Part shown: positions 23,668-32,048 of the stretch, piece by piece
Layout: each line of letters starts with the position of its first letter
Numbering within the stretch: position 1 is the first letter of the stretch
NCBI GenBank assembly: GCA_049302185.1
Contig: JBAQLV010000010.1
Location: 53,760 to 117,759 of the forward strand
Direction: 5' to 3'
Origin: UBA1546 sp049302185
Lineage (GTDB): Bacteria; Nitrospirota; Thermodesulfovibrionia; Thermodesulfovibrionales; UBA1546
Length of the DNA stretch: 64,000 nt
Notes under the pieces: model-generated
The model's database searches: none
Seen by the model: the letters and a program-made list of their open reading frames with translations, nothing else
Told to the model about the DNA's origin: nothing
Program-made: the position numbers and the translations under genes

Positions 23668-25110
23668 CTATTCACTATTCACTTTATTAATTACTGGCAA
23701 GGTTATAACCACGGTACTGCCGTCTCCTGCAATGCTGTGGATGTTCACTTTTCCTCCGTGCTCCTCAACAACTCTTTTTGTCATTGCAAGCCCGAGCCCA
23801 AGCCCGTTCCTTTTTGTAGTATAGAATGGTTCAAAGACCTTTGCTAATTCATCTTCAGGAATCCCTTTCCCTGTATCGCTGATAGTGATTGAAAGCATTC
23901 CTTCCGCAGGTTCTGTTTTTATAGTCAATGCGCCTCCGTCAGGCATTGCCTGAAATGCATTCAATACGACGTTAAAGACGCATGTTTTTATAAGGTCAGT
24001 GTCTATGTTAAGTGATGGAAGGAAATCGCAGTCTTTTATTATCTTTATCTTTTCTGCCTCTGCTTTTGCCCAGATTATTTCTATTGTCTCTTCAAGGAGT
24101 TTGCCGATGTCTGCTTTTTGGAGATTGAGTTTAAGCGGTTTCCCGTAATCAAGAAACTCCTCTACGAGTTTGTTCAGCCGCTGAATTTCCTGTTTGATGT
24201 TTGCTATAAGAGAGTGGAATTTTTCTGCATCAATGTTACCGTCAGGAGAGAACTTTTCTTTTATATAGTCTACGCTTAGGCTTATAAAATTCAGAGGGTT
24301 CCTTATCTCATGGGCTATGCTTCTTGAAAGCTGGCCGATGCCTGAAAGGTGTTCTGCCTCGCGCAGTTTTTCCTCCATCTGCCTCTGCTCGCGCAGCTTC
24401 TGAACCATAAAATTAAAACTCTGCGTAAGCTCTCCTATCTCATCTTTGCTGTCAGTTACAAGGGTTTGTTCAAGGTCTCCTGCCGCAATCCTGTTTGCGG
24501 CAGAGACTACATTGTGTATCGGTTTTGTGTATCTCCATGAAAGGAGCATGGCTAAGCCGATGCCGAGTCCGAAGACCATAAGAGTGCTTATAATCCTTTT
24601 TATAATATTGATGCGCAGCGCTTTTGAAAAATCATCAGTATTGATTCTCAGATGAATATATCCGTAATGCTCTTCGCCCGCGATAACAGGCACTATTACA
24701 TTGTATGTCTTTCCCTCTTCGCGCGATACGGATTCGCCGAGTTCTGCCTTGATAATCAGTTCCTTCCTTTTCTGGCTCAGAGGTTTGCCAATCTTTGTAG
24801 GGTTTGAACTTGCAATGATCTCATCGGCATTGCTGATTATTGAAATCTCTTTTACCTCTTTTACATTCAGGCTCTGAAGGTATTGCTGGAGTCTTGCCTC
24901 ATCCGTAGAACCCTGGCTTGTTATCTCTTTAACGCCTATCTGAATTGCCTTTGAAAGCTCAACAATCTGCGCCTCAAATGCCTTATGCAGCGCCTTCTCG
25001 GATTGTGAATAGAGGATCATAAGGATTGACGTGAGGATAAAGCTCAGGAATATCATCATCAGGATGAGCTTTTTATTCAGAGAAAGGCCGAGAAAAAAGT
25101 CTTTTAGCAT
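23668..25110 (-). CDS. membrane sensor histidine kinase (NtrB-like partner)
   Basis: Two membrane helices (about residues 12-33 and 170-192) bracket a periplasmic domain of roughly 135 residues. HAMP follows (RYTKPIHNVVSAANRIAAGD), then HisKA with phosphorylated His in SIAHEIRNPLNF, and HATPase (NVVLNAFQAMP, SDTGKGIPEDE, GLGLGLAMTKR). Its product should phosphorylate the downstream NtrC-type regulator. The C-terminal LPVINKVNSE is coded partly by TTCACTA heptamer repeats at 23680-23695. The signal sensed is unknown. Confidence 0.92.
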   Translation of the reverse strand: MLKDFFLGLSLNKKLILMMIFLSFILTSILMILYSQSEKALHKAFEAQIVELSKAIQIGVKEITSQGSTDEARLQQYLQSLNVKEVKEISIISNADEIIASSNPTKIGKPLSQKRKELIIKAELGESVSREEGKTYNVIVPVIAGEEHYGYIHLRINTDDFSKALRINIIKRIISTLMVFGLGIGLAMLLSWRYTKPIHNVVSAANRIAAGDLEQTLVTDSKDEIGELTQSFNFMVQKLREQRQMEEKLREAEHLSGIGQLSRSIAHEIRNPLNFISLSVDYIKEKFSPDGNIDAEKFHSLIANIKQEIQRLNKLVEEFLDYGKPLKLNLQKADIGKLLEETIEIIWAKAEAEKIKIIKDCDFLPSLNIDTDLIKTCVFNVVLNAFQAMPDGGALTIKTEPAEGMLSITISDTGKGIPEDELAKVFEPFYTTKRNGLGLGLAMTKRVVEEHGGKVNIHSIAGDGSTVVITLPVINKVNSE

Positions 25111-25224
25111 GCATTTAGCTTATCAGGTATGGAAATTGGAAATCAAGCAGTGGTTTGCTTGCTACTTTCTTCTGCAACATGATATATTGCCCTATATATT
25201 ATTTGAGATTATAAGGAGAAATGT

Positions 25225-25863
25225 ATGTCCAAAGAAGAGGCGCTCAAAACAGAACTTATTCAATCAATCATAAATTATGTAAGGGCAAATCATGCTGATG
25301 CGATAGATAAGGCATATGCATATTTCTGGGATGAGAAAAATCCTGATGAATTCCTTAGCGGGAATGCCCTCTACATAGGATTTGTAAATTTTGAGGACTG
25401 GCTTATATTTGATTACAAAGCCAATGATGCCGGAGAGGCTTTTATTGACCTCTACATAAAGAATTCCACAGGATTAAAAGACGGCGAACTTACGCTCCTG
25501 AATAAAATAAAAGGCTCCTTATTGAGCCTCTATGAAGCAGTCTCAGTTTCCAAGGATAAGAGAGTTCTGCTTAAAGATCTGCTTATGGGAGGAGAAGTCT
25601 CTATGAAGGACAAGACATTAACAAAAGGCCTGAAAAAAGGCGATATATTCGCGGCAAGGCTTTTGCCTATTGACAAGGGACATGCCATGAGCGGAAGCGT
25701 TTATCCGTTCAGGGCAGAGGATAAAAAAGCTGTTCTTGATTATGTGAACAGAATGTTCAGGAGATACACAAAAAATGAAAATCCAAATGGGACGATGAAG
25801 GATTTTCTCAAGGATTACGGTGATGTATTTAATATGGCATGGATAAGGATTATAACAGGTTAG
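25225..25863 (+). CDS. hypothetical cytosolic protein
   Basis: A 212-residue acidic protein with ATG six bases after AAGGAG. No signal peptide or membrane helix is seen. Features: IDKAYAYFWDEKNPDEFL, a LNKIKGSLLSLYEAVSVSKD helix, KDLLMGGEVSMKDKTLTKGL and FAARLLPIDKGHAMSGSVYPF. These read like an SEC-C-less UPF/plasmid-type conserved family I cannot name. It is transcribed away from the histidine kinase. Confidence 0.7.
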   Translation: MSKEEALKTELIQSIINYVRANHADAIDKAYAYFWDEKNPDEFLSGNALYIGFVNFEDWLIFDYKANDAGEAFIDLYIKNSTGLKDGELTLLNKIKGSLLSLYEAVSVSKDKRVLLKDLLMGGEVSMKDKTLTKGLKKGDIFAARLLPIDKGHAMSGSVYPFRAEDKKAVLDYVNRMFRRYTKNENPNGTMKDFLKDYGDVFNMAWIRIITG

Positions 25864-25965
25864 TTTTTTAAAAAGACAAATGGCATATAGGTAAAAAGAG
25901 GGAGGTGGGGTTATTCAATATATTCTCTTGCTCTGTGATAAAATAGTTTCAAAAGAAGGATTTGT

Positions 25966-26721
25966 ATGTTCCGAGATATAAAAGATTCAGAAATATTTAC
26001 AAGATTGGCGGATTTTTTTGGGAAAAAGTCTGAAGTTTTGCTTGTTTTTCTCTTTGGATCCGCAGCAAGCAGGAAAATGACAGAATATCTCACAAAGGTA
26101 ATGGGCTATCCAGAGGAGAATGTTGTAACACTTTTGAATGAACATGCGACAAATGTAGATTTTGCAAAATACTTTGAGAAGTGGCTTCCTAACAACGTTG
26201 AAAAAGATAGAAACCTTTACAAAGTTAAACTTAAAGCTCTTGTTGAACCTGTTTATCCTGAAAAAAGCGAAACTATCTCACTTAAAGTCTCCCTCTCAAA
26301 GACTGTTTTAAAGGAAGGCGATGAGGTTAAGGTTTTTTTTCAGACAAACAGGGACTCTTATGTGTATATCTTTTCGGTAGCAGCAGACGGCTCTGTGACA
26401 CTCCTGTTGCCCAACTCCATAAATAAGGACAATCTTATTCTTGCTGGGAGAGCATACACTTTCCCTACTCCTGAAAGCCGGATAAGGTTGACGGCAATGT
26501 TCCTTCCTGAGTTTAAAGGGAAGATTGCAGAAGAAAAGATAAAGATTATAACCACAAAGAAAAAAGAGGATTTAGTGCCTCTCGGTTTTCAGGAAGGGAT
26601 GTTCAAGGTCTATGATGCAAAGTCCACAGGCATGATAAGCGACCTAATCAAAAGACTCAATCAGCTTGAGCCTGCTGACTGGGCAGAGGCAACGACAGTT
26701 TATAGGATTGAGAGAAGATGA
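25966..26721 (+). CDS. chimeric DUF4384 protein with truncated caspase-like and nucleotidyltransferase-like pieces
   Basis: Three parts can be seen. Residues 1-38 resemble the start of a MNT-type nucleotidyltransferase (VLLVFLFGSAASRK). Residues 39-85 resemble the middle of a caspase-like C14 domain (YLTKVMGYPEENVVTLLNEH, KYFEKWLPNN), but the SGHG and catalytic Cys regions are missing. Residues 100-200 are DUF4384 (LKEGDEVKVFFQTNRDSYVY, LLLPNSIN). It therefore looks like the product of deletions joining unrelated genes. The ORF is open and has an RBS (AAGGA). It overlaps nnrD by four bases. Confidence 0.6.
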   Translation: MFRDIKDSEIFTRLADFFGKKSEVLLVFLFGSAASRKMTEYLTKVMGYPEENVVTLLNEHATNVDFAKYFEKWLPNNVEKDRNLYKVKLKALVEPVYPEKSETISLKVSLSKTVLKEGDEVKVFFQTNRDSYVYIFSVAADGSVTLLLPNSINKDNLILAGRAYTFPTPESRIRLTAMFLPEFKGKIAEEKIKIITTKKKEDLVPLGFQEGMFKVYDAKSTGMISDLIKRLNQLEPADWAEATTVYRIERR

Positions 26722-28325
26722 AAGTTGTTACAGCGGAAGAGATGAGAGAGATTGACAGGATGACCATAAGGGATTATGAAATAGCCGGTAGTGTGCTCAT
26801 GGAGAGGGCAGGGCTTGCCGTTGCAGGAAAAATAAGGGAACTTTTTGAGCGGCGGAGAAAGGTTATAGTTCTTTCGGGTGGAGGCAATAATGGCGGAGAC
26901 GGCATTGTTGTTGTAAGAAATCTTCATGAATGGGGCTGGAATGTAAAAATCATTCTTCTTTCAAAGGAAAACAAGCTAAGCCCGGACTGTCTGTTGCAAT
27001 ATAAGATAGCGAAAAAATCAGGCGTGCCGGTTGAGTTTCGGGATTATATCACAGAAAAAGACCTTCATAGCGCTTTGGTTGTAGATGCAATTTTCGGCAC
27101 CGGTTTAAGCAAAAATATCACAGGAAAGACGGCCGAGATTATATCGTTTATCAATGCCTCGGATGCTCCTGTAATTTCTGTTGACATTCCCTCAGGCATT
27201 TCATCAGATACAGGGCAGATTATGGGAGAGGCGGTCAGGGCGGATTATACCATAGCGTTCGGTATTCCCAAGAGAGGTCATCTGCTTTACCCGGGCGCTG
27301 ATTATACCGGAAGGCTTTTTATTGAAGATATCGGCTTTCCTGAAGAACTGCTTCACTCGGAAAAGCTTAAAGCAGAGCTTCTTGAAAAAAGAGACATATT
27401 TTTATTGATTCCCGAAAGGCAGAGGTATTCGCATAAAGGCGATTATGGCCATGTGCTTGTTATTGCAGGCTCAAGAGGGAAAACAGGCGCTGCATTCATG
27501 TGTGCAAAGGCATGTCTAAGGTCAGGCGCAGGGCTTGTGACAATAGGAGTTCCGGAATCACTGCTGGATGTTTTTCAGTCAAGGGTTACAGAAGAGATGA
27601 CCCTGCCTTTGCCTGACAAAGGAGACGGGACGCTTTCATCAAAGGCATTGGAAAAGATTCTGGAATTTCTTTCTGAAAAGGCTGATGTGCTTGCAATTGG
27701 TCCGGGAATTTCCGTTACCGATGATACTAAGAAGCTTGTCAGAGAACTTTTACTGAATTCAACAGCGTCGGCTGTTATTGATGCTGATGCTATAAATTCG
27801 CTTCAGGGCAATAAGCAGATACTCAAAAAAGCGAGGTCGCCGCTGATTCTTACGCCTCATCCAGGAGAGATGGCGAGACTCTTACAGAAGTCACCCCCCC
27901 CACCCATCCCTCCCCCTCGAGGGGGGAGGGTGAGGGAGGGGGTGAAAGCTCTAACTTCTGAACTCCAAACCAAAATAGAGCAGGACAGGATTAATACTGC
28001 CATGTTTTTTGCAAAAGAGACAGGGACATATCTTGTTCTTAAAGGCGTGCCGACAGTTATTGCTGAACCGGAAGGCAGAGTGTTCATCAATCCGACAGGC
28101 AATTCCGGTATGGCGAGCGCCGGAACAGGGGATGTCCTGACAGGAATGGTTTCAGGGTTTTTAGGGCAGGGGTTAAACCCGCTTGAGGCGTCAATTCTTG
28201 GAGTTTATATGCATGGACTTGCCGGAGACATAGCTGCGAAAAGCAAGGGAGAACATTCGCTGATTGCATCCGATATTACAGATGCGATTCCGGAGGCGTT
28301 TCATCTATTGAGGATTATTTCATAA
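26718..28325 (+). CDS. nnrD: bifunctional NAD(P)H-hydrate epimerase/dehydratase
   Basis: Repairs hydrated NAD(P)H. The N-terminal YjeF epimerase (NnrE) half has ERAGLAV, SGGGNNGGDGIVVVRNL and VDAIFGTGL. The C-terminal ADP-dependent dehydratase (ribokinase fold) half has HKGDYGHVLVIAGS, LTPHPGEMARLL, VLKGVPTVI and NSGMASAGTGDVLTGM. It is 535 residues, slightly long because an in-frame C/G palindrome inserts SPPPPIPPPRGGRVREG right after HPGEMARLLQK. The start ATG overlaps the upstream stop. Confidence 0.93.
   Translation: MKVVTAEEMREIDRMTIRDYEIAGSVLMERAGLAVAGKIRELFERRRKVIVLSGGGNNGGDGIVVVRNLHEWGWNVKIILLSKENKLSPDCLLQYKIAKKSGVPVEFRDYITEKDLHSALVVDAIFGTGLSKNITGKTAEIISFINASDAPVISVDIPSGISSDTGQIMGEAVRADYTIAFGIPKRGHLLYPGADYTGRLFIEDIGFPEELLHSEKLKAELLEKRDIFLLIPERQRYSHKGDYGHVLVIAGSRGKTGAAFMCAKACLRSGAGLVTIGVPESLLDVFQSRVTEEMTLPLPDKGDGTLSSKALEKILEFLSEKADVLAIGPGISVTDDTKKLVRELLLNSTASAVIDADAINSLQGNKQILKKARSPLILTPHPGEMARLLQKSPPPPIPPPRGGRVREGVKALTSELQTKIEQDRINTAMFFAKETGTYLVLKGVPTVIAEPEGRVFINPTGNSGMASAGTGDVLTGMVSGFLGQGLNPLEASILGVYMHGLAGDIAAKSKGEHSLIASDITDAIPEAFHLLRIIS
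27891..27945. repeat. C/G-rich palindrome inside nnrD (copy B)
   Basis: TCACCCCC..GGGGGTGA outer arms with CCCTCCCCC/GGGGGAGGG inner arms around a CTCGAG centre. It encodes the Pro/Gly/Arg-rich insertion in the dehydratase half. Confidence 0.85.
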
Positions 28326-28334
28326 GCTATGTTT

Positions 28335-28531
28335 AAGCAGACAGGACATAGCATCTTCGCTTTCGCCTCAGGCGAATTCGCCGAGGAGGACAAAAATTTA
28401 TTTACTAAGACGGCTACAAGTAAGGATACATTCTTGTCATTCTCCTCCTCCGGCTTGACCGGGGGATTGACCGGAGAATCCAGAAAGGCGCTGGATGCCC
28501 GATTAAGAACTTCGGGCATGACGTCAAAAAT
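28335..28531. repeat. clustered palindromic repeats between nnrD and pgeF
   Basis: Left part, 28342-28361, is an inverted copy of 4599-4618, followed by the hairpin TTCGCC/GGCGAA. Right part, 28435-28527, is a variant of the GTCATTC family (starting TTGTCATTC, ending GGGCATGACG). The small ORF here is not a gene. Confidence 0.6.
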
Positions 28532-28578
28532 AAGTTGCATGTGTCCTTACTAATGACCGCATTAGTATTTAGAAATTA

Positions 28579-29256
28579 ATGGAAACGCTTATATTCCCTG
28601 AAATATTCGGAAGACATGTAACAGCCTTTTTTACAGGCAAATCTCCGGGCGCTGACCCTGAAGGAATATCCGGAGCTGTGTCCGTTGATAAGCAAAAGAT
28701 TTATCTGCCGATACAGAAGCATACAGACAAGGTGCTTGTGCTGGATTCAGATTTGAGTCCCAGAATTGCAGATGCTGTTATAACTAACAATAAGGGCATT
28801 CTTCTTGGTGTTCAGGTTGCAGACTGTGTGCCTGTGCTTCTGTATGATGTGAAGAGAAATGTAATTGGGGTTGTTCATGCGGGGTGGCGGGGAACAGCAG
28901 CTTCAATACTTAAAAAGACAATAGAAACAATGCGTGAGAGGTTTGGTTCTTTTCCTGATGATATTAAGATAGCCATAGGCCCGAGTATAAGATGGTGTTG
29001 TTACCACGTAGGGTATAATGTTCTTGAGTCTGTTGAAAAGGCAACAGGCAATGGCGAATATCACATCAACAGAGGCGAGGCATATTGTCTTGATATCGCA
29101 TCAGCTAACAAATATCAGGCGGTATCTGCGGGGATTCACGAAAAGAATATATGGGTATCTGAAGAGTGTACATACTGTCATCCTGACAAATACTATTCAT
29201 ACAGGTTTGCAAAGGGGACTACCGGAAGACAGGGAGGGTTTATAGGGATTCTTTAA
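28579..29256 (+). CDS. pgeF: PgeF/YfiH laccase-domain protein
   Basis: A 225-residue member of the YfiH/DUF152 family: polyphenol oxidase-type fold, shown in enterobacteria to edit misincorporated residues in peptidoglycan precursors. Metal-site motifs are QVADCVPVLLYD, GVVHAGWRGTA and GPSIRWCCYHVG. In Nitrospirota-like genomes it commonly precedes tsaE and nadK, as here. The start codon lacks a strong Shine-Dalgarno. Confidence 0.87.
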   Translation: METLIFPEIFGRHVTAFFTGKSPGADPEGISGAVSVDKQKIYLPIQKHTDKVLVLDSDLSPRIADAVITNNKGILLGVQVADCVPVLLYDVKRNVIGVVHAGWRGTAASILKKTIETMRERFGSFPDDIKIAIGPSIRWCCYHVGYNVLESVEKATGNGEYHINRGEAYCLDIASANKYQAVSAGIHEKNIWVSEECTYCHPDKYYSYRFAKGTTGRQGGFIGIL

Positions 29257-29273
29257 ATTAATAAAAAAATAAT

Positions 29274-29717
29274 ATGGCTATAAAGTTTTTAAGCAGAAAT
29301 ACGGAAGAGACGCAGATGATAGGTTTCAGGCTCGGGAATTTGCTGAGGCCTCATAATGTCGTTTGTCTCTATGGTGAACTCGGCGCAGGCAAGACAACAT
29401 TTGTTAAAGGCATTGCGCAGGCGCTGGGTATTTCAGACAGGGATATTACAAGCGCAAGTTTTACTATAATTGCGGAATATGACAGCGAAATCCCGCTCTA
29501 CCATATAGACCTTTACAGGATTGAAAAAAACGCTGATATTGATGAAACAGGGATATGGGATTATATTTACAGTGACGGCATCACCGTTATTGAATGGGCT
29601 GAACGCCTCGGAGAAATTCAGGATGATTTTATAAGGGTAAAATTTGCTATTATAGATAAAGAAGTAAGGGACATTACGATTGAGGGAATAGATGAAAAAG
29701 ATTGGAATCGTATCTAA
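29274..29717 (+). CDS. tsaE: tRNA threonylcarbamoyladenosine biosynthesis ATPase TsaE
   Basis: The ATPase component of the t6A machinery acting with TsaB and TsaD. The 147-residue protein has the P-loop YGELGAGKTTFVKGI, the switch SASFTIIAEYD, HIDLYRI and VIEWAERLGE. Length is typical. Its stop lies 26 bases inside nadK, so the two are probably translationally coupled. Confidence 0.94.
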   Translation: MAIKFLSRNTEETQMIGFRLGNLLRPHNVVCLYGELGAGKTTFVKGIAQALGISDRDITSASFTIIAEYDSEIPLYHIDLYRIEKNADIDETGIWDYIYSDGITVIEWAERLGEIQDDFIRVKFAIIDKEVRDITIEGIDEKDWNRI

Positions 29718-30543
29718 AGCTGGAAGATCTGAGCCTATAGAGATACTGAAAGATTTTCTTCCGTGGCTGAATAATAAAGGGCTTGAGGTTTTTCTGGATT
29801 CGGAAACAGCCGCTTTACTTAAGGTGAAGGGCTATCCACGCTCTGAGATGCCTTCCCTTGTTGATATGATAATCGTTCTTGGCGGCGACGGGACAATGCT
29901 CAATGTTGCACGGCTTGTCTGTGAAAGAGGCGTTCCTATTCTCGGAGTGAATCTCGGAGGGCTTGGTTTCATCACAGAGGTTCGTAAAGAAGAACTCTCT
30001 GATGCAATGAGCAAGACGCTCTCAGGCGAATATTCAATTGAAGACAGGATGATGCTTACCGCGCACATACACAGGCATGGGGAAAAAATTGCTGAATATA
30101 CTGTGCTGAATGATGTGGTTATAAATAAAGGCGCCCTTGCAAGGATTATTGACCTTGAAACATATATTAACAAGACCTATGTAACCCTCTTTAAGGCGGA
30201 TGGGCTTATCGTATCAACTCCGACAGGTTCAACAGCATACTCATTGTCAGCAGGCGGCCCTGTGCTTTATCCGACGCTTGACTGTATTATCCTTACGCCT
30301 ATATGCCCGCATACACTGACAAACAGGCCTACTGTGCTTCCGGATGACGCGCTTATAGAAATAATACTTAAGTCTGTCAGCGAGGATGTGTTCCTCACGC
30401 TTGACGGTCAGGTCGGATTTTCTCTCAGGAAGGATGACGTTGTGGAGGTCAAGAGGTCGCCGTTTAAGACAAGGCTTATCATCCCGTTTGAGAGGGATTA
30501 TTTCCAGATATTAAGGACAAAGCTTAAATGGGGAGAGCGTTAA
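29692..30543 (+). CDS. nadK: NAD kinase
   Basis: Phosphorylates NAD to NADP using ATP or polyphosphate. It has the signature IVLGGDGTMLNVARL, NLGGLGFI, the second substrate loop STPTGSTAYSLSAGGP and CPHTLTNRP. Length 283 is usual. It overlaps tsaE and is followed after 40 bases (with short tandem TTAGAGT repeats) by the udg gene. Confidence 0.95.
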   Translation: MKKIGIVSKAGRSEPIEILKDFLPWLNNKGLEVFLDSETAALLKVKGYPRSEMPSLVDMIIVLGGDGTMLNVARLVCERGVPILGVNLGGLGFITEVRKEELSDAMSKTLSGEYSIEDRMMLTAHIHRHGEKIAEYTVLNDVVINKGALARIIDLETYINKTYVTLFKADGLIVSTPTGSTAYSLSAGGPVLYPTLDCIILTPICPHTLTNRPTVLPDDALIEIILKSVSEDVFLTLDGQVGFSLRKDDVVEVKRSPFKTRLIIPFERDYFQILRTKLKWGER

Positions 30544-30582
30544 AAACAGTTATGAGTTTAGAGTTAAGAGTTAGAAATTAAA

Positions 30583-31305
30583 ATGACAAATATTGCAGAA
30601 GACATAAAGACAGTGCTTGAGTTTTATCAGGCGATGGGGATTGAGAGAATACCCTTAAACATAGCGCTGAAGAGCAGAAGCGCAGAAGTGCAGAAGCCAC
30701 CCCCCCATCCCCCCCTTGGTAAGGGGGGGCGAAGGGGGGGTGATTATTCGGAAAAGGTTATTGCTTTAAAAAAATTGCGCGATGAGATTGGTGATTGTCA
30801 GAGGTGCAAACTCTCAAAGGGGAGAAAGAACATTGTATTCGGGGAAGGCAGCATAGATGCGGAAATAATGTTCATTGGCGAAGGGCCCGGCGAAGACGAG
30901 GACATTCAGGGGCGGCCTTTTGTGGGCAAGGCAGGACAGCTGCTTACAAAACTGATAGAGAAGATGGGATTTAAGAGGGAGGATGTCTATATCGGCAATA
31001 TCGTGAAGTGCCGGCCTCCCGGTAACAGGGACCCTGAGGAAGACGAGATTAACGCCTGTTCTCCGTTCATAAAAAAACAGGCGGCGATAATCTCTCCGAA
31101 GGTTATAGTTTCGCTTGGCCGCATATCTACGCAGACGCTCATCGGCATGAAGATTCCGATAGGCAAGCTGAGGGGCAAATTCTATCAGTTTGAAGATATT
31201 CCGCTGATGCCGACATTTCATCCGTCTTATCTCCTGAGAAACCCCAAAGACAAATGGCTTGTATGGGAAGATGCGCAAAAGGTTCTTGAAAGGCTGGGAA
31301 AGTAG
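30583..31305 (+). CDS. udg: type 4 uracil-DNA glycosylase (Fe-S)
   Basis: Removes uracil from DNA. The catalytic domain has CQRCKLSKGR (first two Fe-S cysteines), the motif GEGPGEDEDIQGRPFVGKAG, NIVKCRPPGNRDP (third Cys), the Cys of INACSPF and C-terminal PTFHPSYLLRNP. The N-terminal helix region carries an inserted Pro/Gly/Arg stretch, KPPPHPPLGKGGRRGGD, from a C/G palindrome, located in the linker before the Fe-S domain where insertion is likely tolerated. Confidence 0.92.
   Translation: MTNIAEDIKTVLEFYQAMGIERIPLNIALKSRSAEVQKPPPHPPLGKGGRRGGDYSEKVIALKKLRDEIGDCQRCKLSKGRKNIVFGEGSIDAEIMFIGEGPGEDEDIQGRPFVGKAGQLLTKLIEKMGFKREDVYIGNIVKCRPPGNRDPEEDEINACSPFIKKQAAIISPKVIVSLGRISTQTLIGMKIPIGKLRGKFYQFEDIPLMPTFHPSYLLRNPKDKWLVWEDAQKVLERLGK
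30697..30741. repeat. C/G-rich palindrome inside udg (copy C)
   Basis: The same 45-bp DNA as copy A in hypF, here on the coding plus strand and read one frame over. Runs of seven C and seven G flank the centre CTTGGTAAG. Confidence 0.92.
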
Positions 31306-31334
31306 TTTGAACGGTTTTTAGATGAACACATTCT

Positions 31335-31403
31335 TGTCATTCCTGCGCAAGCAGGAATCCAGCAGTTTGAAAACTGGATTCCCGTTTTCACGAGAATGAC
31401 AGA
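31335..31403. repeat. GTCATTCC-family palindromic element
   Basis: Starts TTGTCATTCCTGC and ends GAGAATGACAG. Inside are CCTGC/GCAGG and GGAATCCAG/CTGGATTCC pairs. It fills the udg-ubiX gap and may form a terminator-like structure. Confidence 0.75.
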
Positions 31404-31415
31404 TAAGGACTTAAG

Positions 31416-32048
31416 ATGAAGAAATATGTTTTTGCCATAAGCGGTGCAAGCGGTTCCATAATCGGGATAAGAGTTCTAAGAGAATTACTCAAGACTTCTC
31501 ATGTTCATCTCATAATATCATCACAGTCATTCTCCATTATAAAAGATGAGACAGGCATTGATTGGGCAATTAAAAAAAGTTCAAAGTTTAAAGTTCAAAA
31601 TTCAAAGTTAAGAGAAGATAAAATCAGGAAGTATTTTAAAACAGACAGGCTTTTCTTTTATGAGAACACACAGATGGATGCGCCTGTCGCAAGCGGTTCA
31701 TTTAAAACAGACGGGATGCTCATTGTGCCATGTTCCATGAAGACGCTTTCAGGCATTGCGAATGGTTATGCAAATAACCTCATAGAGCGGGCTGCTGATG
31801 TGACGATAAAAGAGGGAAGGACACTGCTTCTTTCGCCGAGGGAGATGCCGTTCAGCGCAATACATCTTGAGAACATGCTCAAACTTGCAAGAATCGGGGT
31901 GAAGATTGCGCCTCCTGTTTTAGCCTTCTACCACAAGCCTAAAAAGATTGACGATATGATTAATTTCACAGCAGGCAAAATCCTTGACGCTGTCGGAGTG
32001 GAACATGAGATTTATAAGAGATGGGGAACTGATAGCGGTAAGAAATGA
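31416..32048 (+). CDS. ubiX: UbiX-family flavin prenyltransferase
   Basis: Makes prenylated FMN used by UbiD-type decarboxylases. The 210-residue flavoprotein has AISGASGSIIGIRVL, the Ser-containing loop VASGSFKTDGMLIVPCSMKT, IANGYANNLIERAADV and LSPREMPFSAIHLENM. An atypical stretch SSKFKVQNSKLRED at about residue 52 comes from AAAGTTC repeats (31576-31616). It overlaps glgB by four bases. Confidence 0.9.
   Translation: MKKYVFAISGASGSIIGIRVLRELLKTSHVHLIISSQSFSIIKDETGIDWAIKKSSKFKVQNSKLREDKIRKYFKTDRLFFYENTQMDAPVASGSFKTDGMLIVPCSMKTLSGIANGYANNLIERAADVTIKEGRTLLLSPREMPFSAIHLENMLKLARIGVKIAPPVLAFYHKPKKIDDMINFTAGKILDAVGVEHEIYKRWGTDSGKK
31576..31616. repeat. heptamer-like repeats inside ubiX
   Basis: AAAGTTC/AAAGTTT/AAAATTC units with period about 7-8, in frame, between the first and second conserved blocks of the enzyme. 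Confidence 0.55.

Noticed and set aside
28329..28553. 74-codon ORF between nnrD and pgeF
   Set aside because: It is a run of palindromic repeats translated by chance.
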